Shown: positions 57,164-64,000 of the stretch, one piece after another
Position numbering within the stretch: position 1 is the first letter of the stretch
How the letters are laid out: every line of letters begins with the position of its first letter
Source of the DNA: Phymatolithon calcareum
Lineage: Eukaryota; Rhodophyta; Florideophyceae; Hapalidiales
Reading direction: 5' to 3'
Length of the DNA stretch: 64,000 bases
Assembly: GCA_977006965.1 (NCBI GenBank)
Contig: OZ345361.1
Coordinates: 2,294,001 to 2,358,000 of the forward strand
Notes under the pieces: model-generated
What the model was told of the DNA's origin: nothing
Database searches by the model: none
Seen by the model: only the letters and a program-made list of their open reading frames with translations
Position numbers and translations under genes: made by a program

Positions 57164-60100
57164 ATGCACAACTATGTTGTTACAGCGCACAAGCCGTCCA
57201 AGGTAACACACACACAGGTATGTCGGGCCAATGCATGCAAGATGCGGCGAAAAATGCATTTCTCCAGTTAGACTTTTGTCGCATATTTGCGTCATGGCGA
57301 TCTCGGCGCGTTCGCTGACGGTGAATTCTTTGTAATGTCGTCATTCTCTTTCGGCAAGATAGGTCGGCAGTTTTCTTGGGCCCAATACTTTTAACTTGTT
57401 GGTTGGAAAGGTTACCCATATCGAAGTCTCCAATGTGACGAAGGATGGACTGGTTGGAGTCCTTGAGTTGCCCATTTACGGTTCGTTTATGTTGCGTCTG
57501 AGCTCTGCTCTCCGTGCGTTTTCACAACTGCGTTCCTCTGGAGCTAACTTTTGCGTTGCGTACTCATGACTTTGACAAACGATTAGGGCGAATTGTGATA
57601 ATGAAATTGTTTCGCATGCCGAATGAGGACCAAGACCGCCTTTTGATATTCACGGAAAAGCACAAAATGTGTGTCATCAAGTACAACGCTGTGACACAAA
57701 AATGCGAGACACTTACATCTGGTGACGTCCTCGATCATCTTGTTTGTCGCACCGATGGTCCTCGGATTGGCGCGGTAGACCCGCAAGCAAGATGTATCGG
57801 GTTATACCAAAACCAGCATCTTTTCAAGGTTCTTGAAACAGATTATTCAAAAAGCACTAGTTTCAATGTTCGTCTGGTCGAAGATGATATCGTCGACATC
57901 GCGTTTCTATTCGGATATGCGAAGCCCACTATTGGATTGCTTTTCAAGGAAGGTGATTCTGCGCGGTTCAAAACATACGAAATATCTTTGTCGGAGCAGG
58001 ACATCATGGAATCGGGCTGGGAGCATACGGACTTGGACGGTACAGCCTCTAAACTCGTTGCTGTACCGGAACCACTGGGCGGCGTTCTTGTCATCGGATT
58101 TCACTCCGTTTTTTATCTAACCAACGAGGGCAGTTGTATTAATCAGCCAATGGATTCGACAATAATCAAGGCGGTTGGTTTGATCGACCGGAATGGATCC
58201 AGATTCCTGATGGGAGATCACAAAGGGCATCTTATACTTTTGGTTCTTGTTCTCGAACCCGATAATAAGACTGTGTCAAGAATTCAATTGCAACCTTTGG
58301 GCGAAATTAACGTGCCGTCCTCCATTAGCTACCTCGATAACGGTTTTGCGTATATCGGTTCTGATCATGGAGATTCGCAATTAATCAAACTGCGCACTAC
58401 TGCTGACGTTAAGACGGGATCAAATATTGACGTGGTGAGCAAATATCCGCATCTTGGACCGATAACTGACTTTTGCATCGTGAAAGGCATGGGCTATCTA
58501 CGACAAGGTCAAGGCCAAGTTGTGACATGTTCAGGAATTGGGAAGGACGGTTCACTGCGCATCATTCGAAACGGTATTGGCATTTCCGAACAAGCGACTG
58601 CTGAGCTTCCCGGTATCAAGGCTATGTTTTCGCTGCGCCGGCACATTGGCGATGAATACCATTCGTATTTAATGCAGAGTTTCACCACTGAGACGCGAAC
58701 TTTGGAGCTCATTGGTGCGTTTGACATGGCACCAGCTTCGTTACCTGCTCTCGATGAACGAAGTCCGACTTTGCACGCAGCCAACGTTGTCGGCGACCAA
58801 ATTATTCAAGTTACTGCTGGCGGCGTTCGTCTTCTTGATTGCACCACAATGACGGGTAGCGCAACGCCCGTTTGGGCACCGCCTCCTCAGGTTCGAGTGT
58901 CTGTGGCAGCTGGCAACTCATCACAATTGGTTTTGGCGACGACCGGCGGAAACTTGGTATACCTAGAAGTTGACGCTAAAACCAAAGCTGTCAAGGAAGT
59001 CGCGCGTGTACAGTTTGAGAACGAAATTTCCTGTCTGGACTGTAATCCGTTAGTTCACGAATTGGAGGAGAACGGTATGGTGTTACCGGAAGAAAGCGCC
59101 CACGTCGTTGTCGTAGGTTTGTGGGCTGATGTGAACCAGTCGCCTGTCGTGAAGATACTATCGTTGCCAAGTTTGACAACCCTGCATACAGTTGAACTTG
59201 GTGGCGACGTCATGGCGCGTTCCGTTCTTCTAGCTACCCTAGAGGGTTCAAACTACCTCCTGGTCGGGCTCGGCGATGGATACCTGTTGACGTACGCTTT
59301 CAACTTGGAAGCCGCAATTGCAGCTGCGAAACCGAATTCAGACATGGACGGGAAGAAAACTATGCCCATCGTCAGTGAAGGTCGAAAGTTGAACGTTGGA
59401 ACACAGCCAGCCAATTTGAGCATTTTTAGAAGTCGAGGCGCCAATCATGTGTTCGCCGCCTGTGATAGACCAACTGTTGTGTATGCCGCTTCAGGGGTTG
59501 GAAAGCTTCTGTTGTCAAATGTGAATTTGCAAGAGGTGACGCGAGTTTGCGGATTTCACACGGAGAGTTTCCCAGACTGCCTGGCGATCGCTCTTGAAAA
59601 CACCTTTAAGCTGGGAGCGGTGGATGAAATTCAGAAATTGCACATCACACCGGTGCCACTGGGAGAGCAACCGAGAAGAATTGCACATGCCGAGTCTGCT
59701 CGAGCATTTGTTGTCCTGACGGAAGTTCCGCATATTGATGACAACAGCGAGGATGTCGTTGAGTCCTGTATTCGACTCATTTCAGATTCCACTTACGATT
59801 CACTGCACAAGTACAAGTTGCGAAAACATGAAATGGCATCTGCCGTCAGTGTGACATCTTTCGAAGGTCAGGGCATGGACTCAAGCGTGGAATTTATTGT
59901 GGTGGGAACGACGTTTGATCTTCCTGGTGAAGAAGACCCGAAGAATGGACGAATATTGGTTTTCAACGTGTTTGAAGGCCGCCTGAATCTTGTTACCGAG
60001 CACAGAGTAAACGGGGCTGTTTATTGCCTGTGCCCGTTTGATGGGAAAATTATTGCTGGTGTGAACTCATTAGTCATTGTTTTCTCTTTGAAGGAAGATG

Positions 60101-60831
60101 TCGGAGGCAGTCCGGAGCTCGTCAAAGAAGATCTGCATCATGGTCACATCTTAGTGTACCGCATTCAAACACGCGGGAATTACATTCTTGTGGGTGATTT
60201 GATGAGGTCAGTGTCTCTGCTGACATGGAATCAAGTTGGGGAAAACCGGCTCGAAGAAGTGGCGAGGGACTACGACAGTGCGTGGACTTTGGCATTGGAA
60301 ATGTTGGACGATGATTTATTCATCATCTCCGAGCATTCAAAGCATTTCTACACTTTCCGAAGGAACCCGTACGCACCTACGGAAAGCGAGCGAATGCGAT
60401 TTGAACGCGTCGGTCAGTTCCATGTGGGTGCCATGGTCAATAGGATTATGCATGGATCTCTGGTAATGCAAGTACCTGAGGCGGAAAGTCCCGCCCTGAA
60501 GACACTGATTTTCGGTACAGCTGATGGTATGCTAGGAGTTATTGCGACTCTGAAGCCAGACGCCTACAAATTCTTCAACGAATTACAAAAGGCAATGGTG
60601 AGTGTCTTGCCTGGTGTTGGTGATTTGAAGCATGGTGATTGGCGAGAGATGTTTATTGAGAATCCGTATCGGACGGCCGCAGCAAAGAACTTTTTGGATG
60701 GCGATTTGATTGAGCGGTTTGTTGACCTTGAGTCGGAACAAATGAAGGAAGTGAGCAGAATCATGAACGTGGGAGTTGATGAGCTAACTCGACGAGTGGA
60801 AGAAATGCAGAGATTGCATGGAGCCGGCTAA
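57164..60831 (+). CDS. DDB1: DNA damage-binding protein 1, CUL4 ubiquitin-ligase adaptor
   Basis: Three exons (57164-57217, 57363-57480, 57587-60831) give 1138 residues, almost exactly the family length. DDB1 links substrate receptors to CUL4-RBX1 ligases and recognises damaged DNA with DDB2. Exon 1 encodes MHNYVVTAHKPSKVTHTQ. Exon 2 encodes VGSFLGPNTFNLLVGKVTHI and ends in LPIYG. Exon 3 begins with RIVIMKLFRM. Together they align without gaps to the plant DDB1 N-terminus. Further landmarks are RQGQGQVVTCSGIGKDGSLR, RNGIGISEQATAELPGIKAM and the C-terminal helical tail ending RRVEEMQRLHGAG. The introns are GTATGT...TAG (145 nt) and GTTCGT...TAG (106 nt). A GTG-initiated reading of exon 3 alone would lose the first propeller strands. 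Confidence 0.95.
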
Positions 60832-62055
60832 TCCTCGCTTTTCCTCGTGGTGTGGTGTTAGACGAGTGTTTTTCTTTTCTGTAAGACCTTTTGCCTCAAA
60901 TTGTAAAACCAGCTCTGAGCGACTTGCTAGATAGGTGAATCGCTCTCATGTGCAATATTGAACACAGAAGGATAGTCCAATGGTCCAGATTCTTCGGAGC
61001 AAAGTTCCCATTGAGAAGCCCATTTAGTTATATACTTATCAGCAATGGCAGTGCGTCGGTCCGTAAAGGATGTGAGCGCAACAGAAGAGGATTCCTGCTT
61101 TTTGCGATGTTCCCCTTGAACAAGATCGGCTTTTGGACGCAGATGATGAAAAGAATGATCATCGGAGGAAGTCCTACTCCTTGAACATTTTCTCCATGCC
61201 AAATTTTATGAAGTATTCTAATCAGAGGCTGAGAATAGATATTTGCTGAGGTGCTCGAAGAGAAACGGCAAGGCATATGCGAACTTCAAGGCACCTGAAG
61301 GAGAACATGCGTCGGTGTCGAAGGACGGTCCTGTGGAAGGAATACAACTCTGATAGTTCAGGCGCCAAAACTGCTCATGGGGAATTTGCGGAGGACGAAT
61401 TAATCGAGGGAATTACCAGGCCAGATGCAAAAACCATGAATTGCACAACTCGTATGCTAAATACCTACCCGGATAATCTCATGTGCACAAGTTGTAGTCG
61501 TGCGCCAGAGTGTTGAACGGCGTTAACCGGAAAGCGCTCTCTGAAGGATTAGAGGAAGGATTGGTTGGAGTTCCGCGTTTCGCATTTTCGCAAAATGAGA
61601 GGCTATTGTTGTCAAGAGGCGCTCGTAGTAGTGATGGCGACACGATAGAAGAGAGTCCTGCGTGCTCTCTGATGAAAAGTGCAAGGTTTTGTATTCTAAC
61701 AGTATGCGTCAGAACCACTTCTCCAATTTTTAAGAAGACCATAAACCCCACAGATTTTCTTCTTCGCCACTTCGTACTTTTTTATTCCGTTTGTCGTCTT
61801 TCGACAGAAGGCACAAGCAATTTTTCGTTCCCTTCTACTTGATTCCAAACGCGTGCTCTTAAAAACGCAGCTATCATGAGGGAAAGCCAAACGAGTGTTT
61901 TGAATGCCTGTAGATGGCTACATGATCCGGCGTCTAGCGCGTCAAAGTCACGGGGCGAAAAGATTAGTAAAGTATGATTCAAAATTATTGATCCGCCCCT
62001 TACGTGCTTGAGGCATTTCTCCCGTATTGGGTTTAGCTCTTCATTCTAACAAAGA
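60832..62055. other. intergenic, no gene recognised
   Basis: Short frames on both strands (for example 61277-61516 plus and 61479-61751 minus) contain no recognised motif. They overlap each other in antisense, so at most one could be real. The end of the tract must contain the DBR1 promoter. Confidence 0.4.
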
Positions 62056-63390
62056 ATGCGGCTGGCATTCTCTCTTTTCGCACAAGCAGGTATCCGAGCA
62101 AAAGCGCATTACGCCAGGAAGAGTCCACGGAGGCCCGGAAACATGCGCGTCGCCGTTGTGGGCTGTGCACATGGCGAACTGGACCTGTTGTACGAAGCAG
62201 TAGCAGAAGCGGCGCGGGTGAGCGGGCCTATAGATCTAGTGCTTTGTCCTGGAGATTTTCAGGCAGCGCGTAACACAGATGACCTTCAATGCATGGCCTG
62301 TCCGGAAAGGTACAAGGACATGCGTTCTTTCTGGCGCTATTATTCGGGCGCGGCCACTGCCCCTGTTCCAACAGTATTTGTGGGTGGCAACCATGAGGCG
62401 TCAAATCATCTACAAGAGCTGCCATTCGGCGGGCTTGTCGCACCAAATATATACTTTCTCGGAAATGCGGGCATTGTCACTGTTGCCGGGCTACGCATTG
62501 CGGGTATCAGCGGTGTGTACGTTCCTCACCATTATACTAAGCCGCGAGATGAAGAACCTCCATATCTGGGTAATCAGATCAAGTCTGTGTACCATGCGCG
62601 TGCGGAGGATGTCAATCGGTTGTTGAGGGTATCGAGGCCTGTCGACATTGTGCTGAGCCACGATTGGCCTCGCGCAGTGACTGAGCACGGCGACCTTCTC
62701 GATTTACTCCGTCGAAAGCCGTTCCTGCGCTCGGAGATTGGCGACGGGTCGTTCGGAAACCCCGGAACAGCAGAGATACTGCAGCATTTGCAACCGCGCT
62801 TCTGGTTCGCCGCTCATATGCATGTTAAGTTTCCCGCGCGCGTGCGGCATGCATCCGGGAAAGTTACCCGGTTCTTAGCACTAGATAAGATCTTACCACG
62901 CAGGGATTTCCTGCAGATACTCGATATTCCAGTGGCGGAACATGTGCGACATAATTTGTTTGTAGAAAACGCAAAGCCCGAGCTCGCGGATGGCGAGTGT
63001 CTTTTTGAGCTGGACCCGGAATGGCTGGCCATTCTCAGAACAAACCAAGAAGGACCGGTGACAGATGCGGAGATCGACGACGTCAAGGCGAGAGTGAAGC
63101 TGGCGGAGTTTGTACCGGTATGTCGATCGCTTTCAGACTTTAAACGAACAGCGCCGGTGCATGATCCTCGAACCGCGAAACGGGGACAAAAACCGTCTGA
63201 ATTGCATTTACAAGCTCATACTCTCGCTGTAGCGGACATTGTCGGAGCGGATATGTCACCACTCCCACTAGGCCAGTCCCAAACTGAGACGGAAGTTGCT
63301 GCTAAGCGAGATGAAAAAGTTGACGTCGATATTGACGCCATGGCCACGAGTTCCAAAAAAATGAAGACCACTCCACGTGATCTTGTTTGA
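62056..63390 (+). CDS. DBR1: RNA lariat debranching enzyme
   Basis: DBR1 hydrolyses the 2'-5' bond of excised intron lariats in the nucleus, with a metallophosphoesterase domain. Visible metal-site and family motifs are MRVAVVGCAHGELD, LCPGDFQAARNTDD, CMACPERYKDM, GGNHEASNHLQELPFGG, ISGVYVPHHY, LSHDWPR and AAHMHVKFPARV. A C-terminal DBR1 domain and an acidic and lysine-rich tail (SSKKMKTTPRDLV) follow. The frame's first ATG (62056) adds 29 basic residues before the conserved MRVAVVGC, whose ATG is at 62143. The conserved start is the family's usual N-terminus, so either 444 or 415 residues is possible. No intron, convergent with the next gene. Confidence 0.94.
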   Translation: MRLAFSLFAQAGIRAKAHYARKSPRRPGNMRVAVVGCAHGELDLLYEAVAEAARVSGPIDLVLCPGDFQAARNTDDLQCMACPERYKDMRSFWRYYSGAATAPVPTVFVGGNHEASNHLQELPFGGLVAPNIYFLGNAGIVTVAGLRIAGISGVYVPHHYTKPRDEEPPYLGNQIKSVYHARAEDVNRLLRVSRPVDIVLSHDWPRAVTEHGDLLDLLRRKPFLRSEIGDGSFGNPGTAEILQHLQPRFWFAAHMHVKFPARVRHASGKVTRFLALDKILPRRDFLQILDIPVAEHVRHNLFVENAKPELADGECLFELDPEWLAILRTNQEGPVTDAEIDDVKARVKLAEFVPVCRSLSDFKRTAPVHDPRTAKRGQKPSELHLQAHTLAVADIVGADMSPLPLGQSQTETEVAAKRDEKVDVDIDAMATSSKKMKTTPRDLV

Positions 63391-63445
63391 GTATGTACAA
63401 TATCTAAAGAGCTATAGCTACAGAGAGCCACAAAATGTTTTGACG

Positions 63446-64000
63446 TCAAGTGCCTTCCATGGCTTCCTTCCCCTGTTCCCGCTCACTCTTTTCCTTCTTT
63501 AATATGCTGGTATGTACTTGCAGTTTCGGTTCCGGGAAGCATGGTACTGGTCCCTTTCCCTTTGCAGCCGCGAGCCAAGGGTAATTGAGATGAACAGCAT
63601 ACGCGCAGACGCTCTGCAGAACATCACTTGCAATTGGAAAGTCTTCCTTTTTCTCCGCTGCGGACTTGGTGATTGCAAATGCAAGCATTCGTCTAATACC
63701 AAATGCTTCACCAAGATTTGTACCATCGCCTGGAACTACTACCAATTTAGCGCTTTGAGTGAAACAGAGAGCCGGGATATGAGAGACCAGTATGGAGGGC
63801 ATCACGTCCCTCACCAGAACAACAAGGGCGAGCGTCTCTCTTTCAAGCCCTTTAGTTACCTGATTCACACCCATGACCATTCCAGCTGGCTTTCGCGCGC
63901 CTTTCTCAACGACCGGTTTTTTAGAGTCCATGCCTGCCTTGGATTTGCTTTGACGAGGTTCACGACGAAGAGGCGGGGTTGTAAAGCAGCGTTTTAAGAC
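63446..64000 (-). CDS. RPP38: RPP38-like RNase P/MRP protein subunit, 5' end beyond the window
   Basis: The frame is open to the last base of the window, so the N-terminus is incomplete. 185 codons, including the stop, are visible, with an internal Met at 63931. The L7Ae/L30e-type RNA-binding fold is indicated by MGVNQVTKGLERETLALVVL, VRDVMPSILVSHIPALC and GEAFGIRRMLAFAI. This pattern matches RPP38 better than ribosomal L7Ae or NHP2, because of the NQVTKGLE start and the VRDVMPS block. RPP38 binds the kink-turn in RNase P and MRP RNA, acting in tRNA and rRNA processing. Only 55 bp separate its stop from that of DBR1. Confidence 0.65.
   Translation of the reverse strand, partial: VLKRCFTTPPLRREPRQSKSKAGMDSKKPVVEKGARKPAGMVMGVNQVTKGLERETLALVVLVRDVMPSILVSHIPALCFTQSAKLVVVPGDGTNLGEAFGIRRMLAFAITKSAAEKKEDFPIASDVLQSVCAYAVHLNYPWLAAAKGKGPVPCFPEPKLQVHTSILKKEKSEREQGKEAMEGT

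Noticed and set aside
57514-57586. GTG-initiated start for DDB1
   Set aside because: It ignores two upstream exons that align exactly with the DDB1 N-terminus, and GTG is not expected as a start here.
60927-61202. Small gene between DDB1 and DBR1 on either strand
   Set aside because: Overlapping antisense frames of equal length without motifs; no splice pattern gave a recognisable protein.

Overview
The window comes from a nuclear chromosome of a photosynthetic eukaryote. Housekeeping genes carry short spliceosomal introns (12 inferred, 73-266 nt, donors mostly GTACGT, GTATGT or GTAAGT). Porphobilinogen deaminase has an N-terminal extension of the kind that targets proteins to plastids. Compact, intron-poor genes sit in islands between long tracts of decayed transposons. 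I favour a florideophyte red alga (Chondrus- or Gracilaria-like), but this rests on architecture and not on a marker gene.

Layout. 1-6.1 kb: transposons only, namely a piggyBac-like remnant cut by the window edge, a complete-ended PIF/Harbinger element, and a large foldback element that contains a pogo/Tigger element and a retroposon-like insert. 6.1-9.7 kb: divergent ALG1 and a probable membrane-tethered leucine-zipper regulator. 12.7-14.0 kb: a four-exon mitochondrial carrier of the coenzyme A type. 14-17.8 kb: repeats, including a 2.3-kb element with 0.3-kb inverted arms. 17.8-19.0 kb: a CDC50-type flippase subunit. 19-30 kb: about 11 kb of decayed mobile DNA with a 97-bp minisatellite and, at 29.2-29.7 kb, the C-terminal part of a Fanzor (eukaryotic TnpB-like RNA-guided nuclease).

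30.4-45.4 kb is the gene-dense core: SERCA-type Ca2+-ATPase, Ran GTPase, an M13 metallopeptidase, tubulin cofactor A, a GlmU-like nucleotidyltransferase, Elongator subunit ELP2 and porphobilinogen deaminase. 45.4-54.5 kb holds a two-finger C2H2 protein and an armadillo-like protein of unknown role, separated by AT-rich, palindrome-rich spacers. 54.7-56.75 kb is a second piggyBac copy, with both ends, inverted relative to the first. 57.2-64 kb: DDB1, the lariat debranching enzyme DBR1 and the 5'-partial gene of an RPP38-like RNase P/MRP subunit.

The genes do not form a pathway. They are general eukaryotic functions: N-glycosylation, ER Ca2+ and lipid transport, nuclear transport, tRNA modification, RNA turnover, ubiquitin ligase assembly and haem/chlorophyll synthesis. 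The most unusual material is in the mobile DNA: the Fanzor fragment, and five 40-54 bp perfect or near-perfect palindromes, at least two of which look like in-place inverted duplications inside a transposon.
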